NCBI GenBank assembly: GCA_035380045.1
Contig: DAOSWM010000014.1
Span: forward strand, 1-63,404
Length of the DNA stretch: 63,404 nucleotides
Direction of reading: 5' to 3'
Source: DAOSWM01 sp035380045
GTDB lineage: Bacteria > Bacteroidota > Bacteroidia > Bacteroidales > Tenuifilaceae
Shown here: positions 34,069-42,293 of the stretch, one piece after another
How positions within the stretch are numbered: position 1 is the stretch's first letter
How the letters are laid out: each line of letters opens with the position of its first letter
Program-made: the position numbers and the translations under genes
The notes under the pieces: generated by a model
Databases searched by the model: none
What the model was told of the DNA's origin: nothing
What the model saw: the letters and a program-made list of their open reading frames with translations, nothing else

Positions 34069-34788
34069 TTAACTCATTTTCTTTTTGTATTCCGGAAGGA
34101 GTTCGCCCGAATCGCTATGCCATTGTGGTAAAGCATAAAATCCAGCGCGAGAACCCGCTTTCTTATGAACCATTAACTTTTTATCGGTTTTTGCAAGCTT
34201 TGTTAGCGTAGTTGCTATTGACGATTTAACCCTGTCGAAATTGGCTTCAGTCATCTTTAACTTTTCTGAAGCCTTTTGCGCTATCGAGTTCATATCGAGT
34301 AAAGTATCAGCATTTTTTATAACATCTACTACTATTTCATTCCACTTCATTTTTTTGCTGCCTCTACCTTTTTTTAAGGGTTTACGTTTTGTTGCCATCT
34401 TTTTTGCAACAGGTTTTTGCTGCTTGTTAGCAGCAAGTTGAACCTTTGTTACGGGTGTTTTCTTTTTTGAGGCACCCCCTCTTTTTGCGGTTCCTGCTGT
34501 TTTAGTTACTTTCTCTGCAGGGGTTGCAATTGTACTCTCGGCTTTTACTTTGGGAGGCCGACCCCTTTTGCCTACTTTTTTGACAACAGGTTTAGAGGTT
34601 TTTTTATTGGGAGTTATGGTTGCTCCAAGCAACTTACTAATTTCATCTTCCTGCGATGGAGAAACTTCTCCAAGCTTACTAAGAACACTTGTTAATGAAG
34701 CTATTCGGTTTTTCGCTTTCTCTAACTCAAACTCATAAAATTCACGTAAATGCTGAATTTCAGATTCGGATAAAGTTATTTTTTTCAT
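34069..34788 (-). CDS. AT-hook, histone H1-like nucleoid protein with winged-helix domain
   Basis: A 239-residue, strongly basic protein. An N-terminal coiled-coil helix (1-40) is followed by an AT-hook, KRGRPPK (residues 74-80, core GRP), then a Lys/Ala/Pro-rich linker (about 85-145, repeated KKP/KRK/KKT) reminiscent of histone H1 tails. The C-terminal domain (about 147-225, MKWNEIVVDVIKNADTLLDMNSIAQKA...) resembles a winged-helix (HARE-HTH-like) fold. It most likely binds AT-rich DNA in the nucleoid. Whether it regulates specific genes cannot be seen. It lies beside the AT-rich island that may hold its own control region. Confidence 0.83.
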   Translation of the reverse strand: MKKITLSESEIQHLREFYEFELEKAKNRIASLTSVLSKLGEVSPSQEDEISKLLGATITPNKKTSKPVVKKVGKRGRPPKVKAESTIATPAEKVTKTAGTAKRGGASKKKTPVTKVQLAANKQQKPVAKKMATKRKPLKKGRGSKKMKWNEIVVDVIKNADTLLDMNSIAQKASEKLKMTEANFDRVKSSIATTLTKLAKTDKKLMVHKKAGSRAGFYALPQWHSDSGELLPEYKKKMS

Positions 34789-35075
34789 TTTTTAAATATT
34801 TAAATTAAACTTCAAACTATTTTAAAAATATTGTGATACAAAAGATTACAAATGTATTGTTTTGATTTTTTAAAGTCAATTAAATTAAAAATTATTTTAA
34901 TTAAAACAATAAACACATGATGTATGTATATGATTATATGGAATATAACAATAATATATTGTTTAATAAAAATGAATTAAATTAATTTTAAACTATTTTA
35001 TCTTTATATAAACACACTTCAACAACCTATATCTCAATTAATTTATTAATTAATTATTAGTTTAAAAGAAAATAA
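34789..35075. other. Extremely AT-rich intergenic island
   Basis: This roughly 290-base stretch, the upstream region of the AT-hook gene, is almost entirely A and T, with many TTAATTAA-like motifs and homopolymer runs. It contains no convincing coding frame, tRNA or hairpin. It is the longest stretch without a gene in the window (with the following terminator, 34789-35127). It would suit recruitment of AT-binding proteins such as the neighbouring gene product. Confidence 0.7.
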
Positions 35076-35103
35076 AAAAGGTCGGAAAAAAACCGACCTT
35101 TAA
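35076..35103 (-). terminator. Terminator of the T9SS cargo gene
   Basis: GGTCGG (35080-35085) and CCGACC (35093-35098) with a seven-A loop; on the minus strand the stem is followed by a T-run (35079 downward). It lies about 30 bases after the minus-strand T9SS gene stop. Confidence 0.82.
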
Positions 35104-35127
35104 ATTATAAAACTAAAAAAAACAAAC

Positions 35128-36153
35128 CTAGAGTTCAAGTATTTTCTGGGTTGTAACCTCACCGTTAACATTTAATTTTACAAGGTATGCACCAGCAGCA
35201 AGTCCCATTTCTTTAGCTGAGAATTTGTGAATTCTTTCACCAGCATCCTCGTTGTTATCAACTAAAACCTTAACTAAACGTCCATTCAAATCGTACACCG
35301 AAAGGTTAACTTTTGAAGGATTCTCGAGGGTGTACTTAATGTTTACAATATCGCGATATGGGTTAGGATAAACGTTCATTTCGTAGCTAACGCTCATAAC
35401 ATCATCGCTGGTTGGGCCGTATAGAATTACCGGATTGTAAGCAGCCTGGGTTGAAACCTGGGTGCGCCCTTTACTGAAAGTATAAGTACTTTTAATGAAA
35501 ACAAGAATTGGGAAACGATGCCCATTCACATACCAACGATAGGTAACATTTTCGATATCGTAGCTATAGTTATTAAGGGTTTGTGTGTACGATTTAACTT
35601 CCTTAACTCTCAACGCATTTTCGTACGAAACGTTACCGGGCAACATTAATGTACCCGTAGCGTCGCCAGTAACAGAGTAGGTTCCGTTAATATCGCCGGT
35701 AGTTTTTGTTCCGTTGTAAGTTCCGGAAAAATCGCCAGTGTAAGTGCTACCATAAACAAATGGGTACTTCATTTTTTGGAAAGGAACATCGTAAATAATA
35801 TTGGTTTTCCCGGTTGATGACATGAAACCCAGCTGCTGTATGCCCTCCTCGGTAGTTTTAAAGAAGAAGTAGTTACCAAACTCCTCTAGCACTGCATTTG
35901 CTTCTGGGAAAAGCTGCGCACCTTTGCTCAAATCGGGGTTATCGAGCGAACCCACAAAATCTTGTGTAAGTTCCAGGCTGGTAAAATCCCAAACAACATT
36001 TCTCCCTTCGGCACCAGGCTCTGCATATTTTGTAATAAACATTTCATTTTTATTGGTAGGAATCAAACCATGGGTTTGATACTTCAGAACGGTTTGAGCC
36101 TGAAGCGATGCTACTAATCCAATTGCAGCTAATGAAAGTAAAATTTTTCTCAT
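35128..36153 (-). CDS. Secreted protein with type IX secretion (T9SS type A) sorting domain
   Basis: A 341-residue exported protein: signal peptide 1-19 (SLQAQ), a central beta-rich region (about 20-255) with no recognised fold, and a C-terminal sorting domain (about 258-341) with NVYPNPYRD, VYDLNGRLVK, AGAYLVKLNVNGE and the end QKILEL. This C-terminal domain directs cargo through the type IX secretion system. The central part has several Thr/Gly-rich strands (TGDFSGTYNGTKTTGDINGTYSVTG), so it is probably a surface or secreted protein of unknown function. A TACACTTTG box lies upstream on the minus strand (36178-36186). Confidence 0.9.
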   Translation of the reverse strand: MRKILLSLAAIGLVASLQAQTVLKYQTHGLIPTNKNEMFITKYAEPGAEGRNVVWDFTSLELTQDFVGSLDNPDLSKGAQLFPEANAVLEEFGNYFFFKTTEEGIQQLGFMSSTGKTNIIYDVPFQKMKYPFVYGSTYTGDFSGTYNGTKTTGDINGTYSVTGDATGTLMLPGNVSYENALRVKEVKSYTQTLNNYSYDIENVTYRWYVNGHRFPILVFIKSTYTFSKGRTQVSTQAAYNPVILYGPTSDDVMSVSYEMNVYPNPYRDIVNIKYTLENPSKVNLSVYDLNGRLVKVLVDNNEDAGERIHKFSAKEMGLAAGAYLVKLNVNGEVTTQKILEL

Positions 36154-36246
36154 GGCAGATTAATTTTTAAGTTGGTTCAAAGTGTAAATATAGAAAATTC
36201 TTAGGACTGAATCAATGCTAAACCCAGAATTTAACAATATTTTGAG

Positions 36247-37071
36247 CTAAAAGTTCTTCCTTTTAATAATGTAACTTGAAACAAGAATAAAAAGCACTGA
36301 GTAAATGAGTGCAACAACCACGGTTAACCAAAGCGGGACTGAATATGAATGTAAGCCAAACCCTGTGCTTTCAGATAGGTGCTGGCTTTGAATTTGTACC
36401 ATCTCGCCAAGGGTAATATCAAAAAAATTAGGCATTGGAGTTAGATTTGCAATAATTTTTACTGGCAAGAACTTATCAACATTACCTGGTAGAAACCATC
36501 GTATAATGGGCTCCACTAGGAAGAAAAAAAGCACAAACATTACTATTGATAACCCAGCGTTTCTAAAAAAGAATGCAAAAAGCATTGCCAATAGTGTGTA
36601 AGCCAGAGCTTGAACGAAGAGTATGGGCAAGTAGTACAACCCCTCAAAAAAATCATTTACTGTGAAGTTTGAAGAATTGATGATTCCAAAAATCAGTCCC
36701 GACACGAAAACAAGTATCATTGTGTACAATGCAACTATAACAAAAACAATAAGTTTCCCATAAAGCAGGTCGTTGCGCGTCAATCCATCGATTAGCTGCT
36801 TACGAAAGGTTCGAAACTGAAATTCGTTAGAAATAAGAATAATTGCCAAAATACCAAGCAACAGGTTAAACCAGCTAGAAAACCATGCAAAAACTGACCA
36901 TATATGAGGGAATACAAACAGTTTTTCAATGGAAACTCCCTGAATATTTATATGAAAGTTCGAAGAGACCAATGCCACCAGCAAAAACAGTGTAAAATGC
37001 AGTATTATTATGGCTCTAAACACAGGGTAACCCAAGGTTTTAATGGCTTCAATTTGTAATAATCTTTTCAT
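36247..37071 (-). CDS. ABC-2 type transporter permease
   Basis: A 274-residue membrane protein with about six helices (around 15-40, 60-80, 110-132, 145-170, 175-195 and 245-265), of the ABC-2 permease type. It includes NEFQFRTFRKQLIDGLTRND, the cytoplasmic coupling helix region after the second helix, which is typical of the family. It follows the ATPase gene with a 15-base gap; together they form a two-gene export system. The substrate is not evident. Confidence 0.88.
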   Translation of the reverse strand: MKRLLQIEAIKTLGYPVFRAIIILHFTLFLLVALVSSNFHINIQGVSIEKLFVFPHIWSVFAWFSSWFNLLLGILAIILISNEFQFRTFRKQLIDGLTRNDLLYGKLIVFVIVALYTMILVFVSGLIFGIINSSNFTVNDFFEGLYYLPILFVQALAYTLLAMLFAFFFRNAGLSIVMFVLFFFLVEPIIRWFLPGNVDKFLPVKIIANLTPMPNFFDITLGEMVQIQSQHLSESTGFGLHSYSVPLWLTVVVALIYSVLFILVSSYIIKRKNF

Positions 37072-37086
37072 AATGGTTCCCAGAAA

Positions 37087-37983
37087 TTAATTCCTCTTTC
37101 GAATAAGTTCAAGAAATTGTTCCTCCAATGTTTTTTTATGAACCTCCAGTTGATTTAACACTATTCCTTGTTCAACTAATCTTTTATTAAGTTCCAATGT
37201 TGTAATACTTTCATCAATTGAAATTAGAATTGATGAGTCGCCCTTTTCAATTACTTTAACACCCTTGAACTGGTTAAGAACAATCGATAGCAGGTTAATA
37301 TCATCGGAGCTTAGGGTAATGTGTTGTTGATCAGCAAGAAGTTCATTCACTTTGCCATACGCAATTCTTTCGCCCTCTTTAAGAATGGCAACGTGCGAGC
37401 ACACCTTCTCAACCTCATCGAGAATATGGCTGGCAAGAATAATGGTTTTACCCTGTGCTGCTTGCTCTTTAATGATGTCTCTAACCTCGGCTATTCCTTC
37501 CGGATCGAGCCCATTGGTTGGCTCGTCGAGAACTAGCACTTCAGGACTACCTATTAGCGCGCTGGCAATTGCAAGCCGCTGTTTCATACCAAGGGAAAGC
37601 GTATAGTAGGGCGACTTAACCCTTGAGCCCAACCCAACCATCGAAAGAATTTGTGGAATTTGACCCGAACCTTGCCCCCTTACCTTCGCAACAATGCTGA
37701 GATTTTTTTCCAAACTTAGGTACGGGTAAAAGTAAGGAACTTCAAGCAGGGCTCCTATTCGCTTATTTGCTTCTGGAGCCTTGGCTCCTCCAAACCAGCT
37801 AAAGAATCCTCTGTCGGCATATTTTACACCTAAAACTACCGAAAGGGTAGTTGTTTTGCCACTTCCGTTTGGGCCAAGCAAACCCAGAACCTGTCCCTTT
37901 TCCAGAGAAAGATCGATATTTTCAATGGCTTTAATACTCCCAAAAAACTTGGTTAAACCTTCAACCTGAAGAATTTTACTCAC
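37087..37983 (-). CDS. ABC transporter ATP-binding protein
   Basis: ATPase subunit, 298 residues from a GTG at 37983. The frame is open 22 codons further up, but those codons lie in the recQ terminator hairpin. Walker A is GPNGSGKTT, the signature is LSLGMKQRLAIA, Walker B is VLVLDEPTNGLDPEG, and the switch His follows in LASHIL. The C-terminal 80 residues form an accessory regulatory domain as in multidrug exporters of the CcmA/DrrA type. It pairs with the ABC-2 permease that follows. Confidence 0.94.
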   Translation of the reverse strand: MSKILQVEGLTKFFGSIKAIENIDLSLEKGQVLGLLGPNGSGKTTTLSVVLGVKYADRGFFSWFGGAKAPEANKRIGALLEVPYFYPYLSLEKNLSIVAKVRGQGSGQIPQILSMVGLGSRVKSPYYTLSLGMKQRLAIASALIGSPEVLVLDEPTNGLDPEGIAEVRDIIKEQAAQGKTIILASHILDEVEKVCSHVAILKEGERIAYGKVNELLADQQHITLSSDDINLLSIVLNQFKGVKVIEKGDSSILISIDESITTLELNKRLVEQGIVLNQLEVHKKTLEEQFLELIRKRN

Positions 37984-38005
37984 AACTATATATTTTTCAA
38001 TATAA

Positions 38006-38038
38006 AAAGGGTTGATTTGCAATTCAAAACAACCCTTT
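38006..38038 (-). terminator. Terminator after recQ
   Basis: AAAGGGTTG (38006-38014) and CAACCCTTT (38030-38038) form a perfect 9-bp stem with a 15-base loop. On the minus strand it is followed by a T-rich stretch. It lies between the recQ stop (38095) and the ABC ATPase GTG start (37983), and could also act as an attenuator for the ABC genes. Confidence 0.7.
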
Positions 38039-38094
38039 AAAATTAACATTTTATTTTTTCAAACAATCGGACTCTCTCAATATTACATGGATTT

Positions 38095-40290
38095 TTAATT
38101 TCCTAACTCTGAGATGAATTTTATTCGTACCAAACGAATCTCCTCCTCAGTAAACTCGTCCTCACCTAGGTAATCAACAGCCTCCTGAATCGACTCGGTT
38201 TCAGCCTCTTCCTTAAAGTACTCGAAAATTTCATCGCGCTTATCCTCATCAATAGCGCTATCGATATAGTAATCAATACTTAGCTTGGTTCCCGAGTTGA
38301 CAATGGCTTCAATTTCGTTCAACAACTCGTCCATCTCGAGATTTTTGGCAGTACATATGTCCTCAAAATCCATCTTTCGGTCGATACTTTGGATAATAAA
38401 AACTTTTAGCAACGATTTGTTTGCCACGGACTTAACCACCATATCCTGTGGCCTAATTATTTCTTTATCCTCAACGTAAGCCTTTATTAACTCTACAAAC
38501 TCCTTACCGTATCTTTTGGCTTTACCAACCCCAACTCCGGTAATATTCTGGAGTTCCTCTATGGTTATTGGGTACTGGATTGACATATCCTCGAGCGATG
38601 GATCCTGAAATATTACGAAAGGAGGAAGGTTCTTCTTTTTGGCAATGCGCTTGCGCAAATCTTTGAGCATGTTAAACAGCTCCTCATCGGAAGAACCACC
38701 CTTGCCAGGTTGACTGAGGGTTATATCATCATCGTCGGACTCCTGGTAATCGTGATCCTGAGTAAACATTAGGTCGAATGGTTCCTTAATAAACTTCCTT
38801 CCCTTCTCGGTAAGAAGCAGTAACCCGTAATTCTCAATATCCTTCTCAACGAACTTCATTACAAGAGCCTGGCGGATTATTGCGTTCCAGAATTTAACAT
38901 CCTTCTCGGCTCCCTCTCCAAAGGTTTCAAGTTTATTGTGCTTGTACGATTTTATGGCAGTAGTAATGTTTCCGCAGAGAATATTTGCAACATGCTCCGC
39001 CTTAAATTTTTCTTTAACTGCTAGTACAGTTTCAAGCACAAGCTGCAGGTACTCTTTCCCTTCAAACTGCTGCTTTGGGTGCAGGCAATTGTCGCAGGTA
39101 CCACAGTTCTCCTCGTGGTACTCCTCACCGAAGTAGTGAAGCAGCATTTTTCGGCGGCAAACCGACGATTCAGCGTACGATACGGTTTCAAGCAGAAGCT
39201 GCTTCCCAATTTCCTGTTCGGCAACCGGTTTGCCCTGCATAAACTTTTCCAACTTCTGAATGTCCTTGTAGCTGTAGAAAGTGATGCACTTCCCTTCTCC
39301 TCCATCACGCCCTGCACGACCCGTTTCCTGATAGTAACCCTCAAGGCTCTTGGGAATATCGTAGTGAATTACGAACCGCACATCGGGCTTATCAATACCC
39401 ATTCCAAACGCAATGGTAGCTACTATAACGTCAACCTCCTCCATTAGAAACTTATCCTGATTCCCGCTACGGGTTGCAGAATCCATTCCGGCATGGTAAG
39501 GCAGCGCCTTAATTCCGTTCACCTTAAGCATTTCAGCAATTTCCTCTACTTTCTTCCTGCTAAGGCAGTAAATAATGCCCGATTTGCCCTCGTTATTCTT
39601 AATGAACTTAATAATTTCGCGGGTTGTATTTACCTTCGGGCGAACCTCGTAGTATAGGTTTGGCCTGTTGAAGGATGATTTAAACACATTCGCCTCAAGC
39701 ATCCCCAAGTTCTTTTGAATATCGTGCTGAACTTTGGGGGTTGCCGTTGCTGTAAGGGCAATTATTGGGGCATTCCCAATTTCGTTAATAATTGGGCGAA
39801 TACGGCGATACTCAGGCCTAAAATCGTGCCCCCACTCCGATATACAATGCGCCTCATCGATGGCGTAGAATGATATTGTAACCTGCTTAAGGAACTGGAT
39901 GTTTTCCTCCTTTGTTAACGATTCAGGAGCAACGTATAACATTTTCGTTTTACCGCTGAGCATATCCTGCTTCACCTTGGCAATCTGAGCCTTATTTAGC
40001 GAGGAGTTAAGGAAATGAGCGATGCCATCCTCCATGCTAAAACCCCTCATGGCATCCACCTGATTCTTCATCAGCGCAATGAGAGGAGAAATGATTATGG
40101 CTGTACCTTTTAGCAATAGTGCAGGAAGCTGGTAACAAAGTGACTTTCCTCCGCCAGTGGGCATTAAAACAAACGTATCGTTACCCGCTAAAACGTTCCT
40201 AATAATTACCTCCTGATTTCCCTTAAAACTACTAAAGCCAAAGTGTTTACTAAGATGCTCCGAAAGGGAAATATCCAATCCTACGTTCAT
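38095..40290 (-). CDS. recQ: ATP-dependent DNA helicase RecQ
   Basis: 3'-5' helicase of recombination and repair, 731 residues. The helicase core contains MPTGGGKSLCYQLPAL (Walker A), AIDEAHCISEWGHDFRPEYRR (the RecQ DEAH box and aromatic-rich loop) and GRAGRDG. An RQC zinc site follows with CRRKMLLHYFGE and CGTCDNC (four cysteines), then a winged helix and an HRDC domain (about 520-600, with NITGVGVGKAKRYG). The C-terminal 120 acidic residues are an extension past HRDC, commonly seen in Bacteroidota RecQ proteins. It is a single gene. Confidence 0.95.
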   Translation of the reverse strand: MNVGLDISLSEHLSKHFGFSSFKGNQEVIIRNVLAGNDTFVLMPTGGGKSLCYQLPALLLKGTAIIISPLIALMKNQVDAMRGFSMEDGIAHFLNSSLNKAQIAKVKQDMLSGKTKMLYVAPESLTKEENIQFLKQVTISFYAIDEAHCISEWGHDFRPEYRRIRPIINEIGNAPIIALTATATPKVQHDIQKNLGMLEANVFKSSFNRPNLYYEVRPKVNTTREIIKFIKNNEGKSGIIYCLSRKKVEEIAEMLKVNGIKALPYHAGMDSATRSGNQDKFLMEEVDVIVATIAFGMGIDKPDVRFVIHYDIPKSLEGYYQETGRAGRDGGEGKCITFYSYKDIQKLEKFMQGKPVAEQEIGKQLLLETVSYAESSVCRRKMLLHYFGEEYHEENCGTCDNCLHPKQQFEGKEYLQLVLETVLAVKEKFKAEHVANILCGNITTAIKSYKHNKLETFGEGAEKDVKFWNAIIRQALVMKFVEKDIENYGLLLLTEKGRKFIKEPFDLMFTQDHDYQESDDDDITLSQPGKGGSSDEELFNMLKDLRKRIAKKKNLPPFVIFQDPSLEDMSIQYPITIEELQNITGVGVGKAKRYGKEFVELIKAYVEDKEIIRPQDMVVKSVANKSLLKVFIIQSIDRKMDFEDICTAKNLEMDELLNEIEAIVNSGTKLSIDYYIDSAIDEDKRDEIFEYFKEEAETESIQEAVDYLGEDEFTEEEIRLVRIKFISELGN

Positions 40291-40381
40291 TTTTTCCTCA
40301 AAAAGATTAGTTGATAAATTTTATACTCCTAATAATTAAATAGTTGCTATTCTCTAATTATTGTAATACTCATAAAGATAG

Positions 40382-40410
40382 TTTGCCAGAGCAAAAAACA
40401 ACTACTTTTG
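40382..40410 (+). promoter_or_regulatory. Promoter of kdsD-tatC
   Basis: TTTG (40382-40385), 17 bases, TACTTTTG (40403-40410), an excellent -33/-7 pair. The start would be near 40417, about 75 bases before the kdsD ATG. Confidence 0.65.
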
Positions 40411-40490
40411 TAAAATAAACAGGTAATACTCCTTTTTATTTTTAACTTTTAATTGATAAAGTTAATAATAATAATGCAAATTAGTACAAA

Positions 40491-41453
40491 ATGAAAGTTG
40501 ATATTAATCACCTTGCCATAAAAACAATCCAGGAAGAAGCCAGGGCCATTTCAAACCTTGCAAAACATATCGACTCGAGTTTTAGCAGCTCTGTAGAAAT
40601 ACTATTCAACATGAAGGGTAGGGCTATAGTTACGGGCATTGGCAAGAGCGCTATTATTGCCGAGAAAATTGTTGCAACCTTTAACTCAACCGGAACCCCG
40701 GCAATTTTCATGCATGCTGCTGATGCTATTCATGGGGATTTGGGGATTATTCAACCCGACGATGTGATTATTTGCCTCTCGAAGAGTGGGAATACTCCTG
40801 AAATTAAGGTTCTGGTTCCTCTCATCCGGAATATGGGGAATAAGCTAATTGCAATCGTTTCGAACGCTGAAAGTTACTTGGCACAGAAAGCCGACCTCGT
40901 TATTCGTGCTACCGTAGAAAGCGAGGCTTGCCCCAACAATCTGGCTCCAACATCAAGCACAACTGCACAACTGGTAATTGGTGATGCGTTGGCGGTTTGC
41001 CTTCTTAACCTAAAAGGATTCTCTCCGGCCGACTTTGCCAGGTTTCATCCTGGCGGTTCATTGGGGAAGAAGCTGTACATGAGAGTAGATGACATATTCG
41101 ACGAGAACATCCTGCCGAAGGTTTCACTGGAAGAAAGCATACAGAACGTGATTGTTGAAATTTCATCAAAACGCATGGGAGCAACAGCCGTTATCGATCC
41201 TCATGGCCAAATAGCGGGCATAGTTACCGATGGCGATTTGCGTAGAATGCTGCAACGAAACCAAAGTGTAGAATTGCTAAAAGCCAAGGATATTCTGTCC
41301 ACGAACCCAAAAACCATTCAGCGGGATGAACTGGCAATCAACGCATTCAACCTAATGGAGAAGAATAAAATCACCCAGCTTCTTGTTACAGAGAATGGAA
41401 AATACGTTGGGATGATACACCTTCACGATATTCTTAGGGAAGGAATAGTTTAA
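40491..41453 (+). CDS. kdsD: D-arabinose 5-phosphate isomerase (KdsD/KpsF/GutQ)
   Basis: Cytoplasmic isomerase converting ribulose 5-phosphate to arabinose 5-phosphate, the first step to Kdo of lipopolysaccharide. It has 320 residues: an SIS domain (about 35-180) with GRAIVTGIGKSAIIAEKIVATFNSTGTPA, HAADAIHGDLG and LSKSGNTPE, then two CBS domains (about 205-320). All family hallmarks are present. It starts an operon with tatC, 3 bases downstream. Confidence 0.95.
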   Translation: MKVDINHLAIKTIQEEARAISNLAKHIDSSFSSSVEILFNMKGRAIVTGIGKSAIIAEKIVATFNSTGTPAIFMHAADAIHGDLGIIQPDDVIICLSKSGNTPEIKVLVPLIRNMGNKLIAIVSNAESYLAQKADLVIRATVESEACPNNLAPTSSTTAQLVIGDALAVCLLNLKGFSPADFARFHPGGSLGKKLYMRVDDIFDENILPKVSLEESIQNVIVEISSKRMGATAVIDPHGQIAGIVTDGDLRRMLQRNQSVELLKAKDILSTNPKTIQRDELAINAFNLMEKNKITQLLVTENGKYVGMIHLHDILREGIV

Positions 41454-41456
41454 ATT

Positions 41457-42272
41457 ATGGGCGAAAAAACCGGCAAAGAAAAGGAGATGGGATTCCTTGA
41501 ACACCTCGAGGAATTTCGCTGGGTAATTGTTAGAGCAGCCATTGGGGTTGTTCTGGCTTCGCTTGCTGCGTTTATTTTTTACCGTTTCATATTCGACCAT
41601 ATTGTGCTTGCACCCAAATCGCCCGACTTTTTTACCAACAGGATTCTTTGTAAGCTGGCTGATTTGCTGAATTCACAAACCCTCTGTATAAACTCAACCC
41701 CATTGAACATAATAAACATAAACATGGCAGGGCAGTTCAATACGCACATCCAGGTTTCGGTTTTTGCAGGTATAATTCTATCGTTTCCATACATTATTCA
41801 GCAATTCTGGAACTTTGTGAAACCTGCTCTATATCCTAGTGAAAGGCAGAGGGCCAGGGGTGCCGTTTTTTACATTTCACTTCTTTTTTTACTGGGAGTA
41901 CTTTTCGGTTACTTCATTATTTCGCCTTTAACCATTCATTTTCTTGGCGGTTACAGCATTTCTACTGAGGTTACAAACCAAATTAACCTGGGTTCATTCA
42001 TTGCCTCGGTTGCCTCGGTTACCCTTGCAACTGGCATTCTGTTTGAGTTACCTGTGCTAATCCTATTCCTCACAAAGGCGGGGATTGTTACGCCAAAGTT
42101 CCTGAAGAAATATCGAAAACACGCATTTATAATAATCATGGTTGTTGCTGCAATAATAACCCCCCCCGACATTCTCAGCCTTCTCTTGGTTACATTCCCT
42201 TTATGGTTGCTTTTTGAAGTGAGCATTACCGTTTCGGCAAGAATTTACAGAAAATCTGAGCAGAACAAATAG
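41457..42272 (+). CDS. tatC: Sec-independent protein translocase TatC
   Basis: Six-helix inner-membrane receptor of the twin-arginine translocase, which exports folded proteins. The 271 residues open with a charged 12-residue head and then MGFLEHLEEFRWVIVRAAIG, including the conserved LEHLEEFR motif. Later segments include FNTHIQVSVFAGIILSFPYIIQQFW (the second helix region), FYISLLFLLGVLFGYF and IIMVVAAIITPPDILSLLLV. It is full length. It follows kdsD by three bases; tatA is not in the window. Confidence 0.96.
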   Translation: MGEKTGKEKEMGFLEHLEEFRWVIVRAAIGVVLASLAAFIFYRFIFDHIVLAPKSPDFFTNRILCKLADLLNSQTLCINSTPLNIININMAGQFNTHIQVSVFAGIILSFPYIIQQFWNFVKPALYPSERQRARGAVFYISLLFLLGVLFGYFIISPLTIHFLGGYSISTEVTNQINLGSFIASVASVTLATGILFELPVLILFLTKAGIVTPKFLKKYRKHAFIIIMVVAAIITPPDILSLLLVTFPLWLLFEVSITVSARIYRKSEQNK

Positions 42273-42293
42273 ATTACAATTACCTTAACCAGA

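Noticed and set aside
34789..35127. Small gene or RNA in the AT-rich island
   Set aside because: No frame with acceptable composition and no stable hairpin apart from the terminator of the next gene was found.
37984..38049. Upstream extension of the ABC ATPase frame
   Set aside because: It runs through the recQ terminator hairpin and does not resemble the family start.
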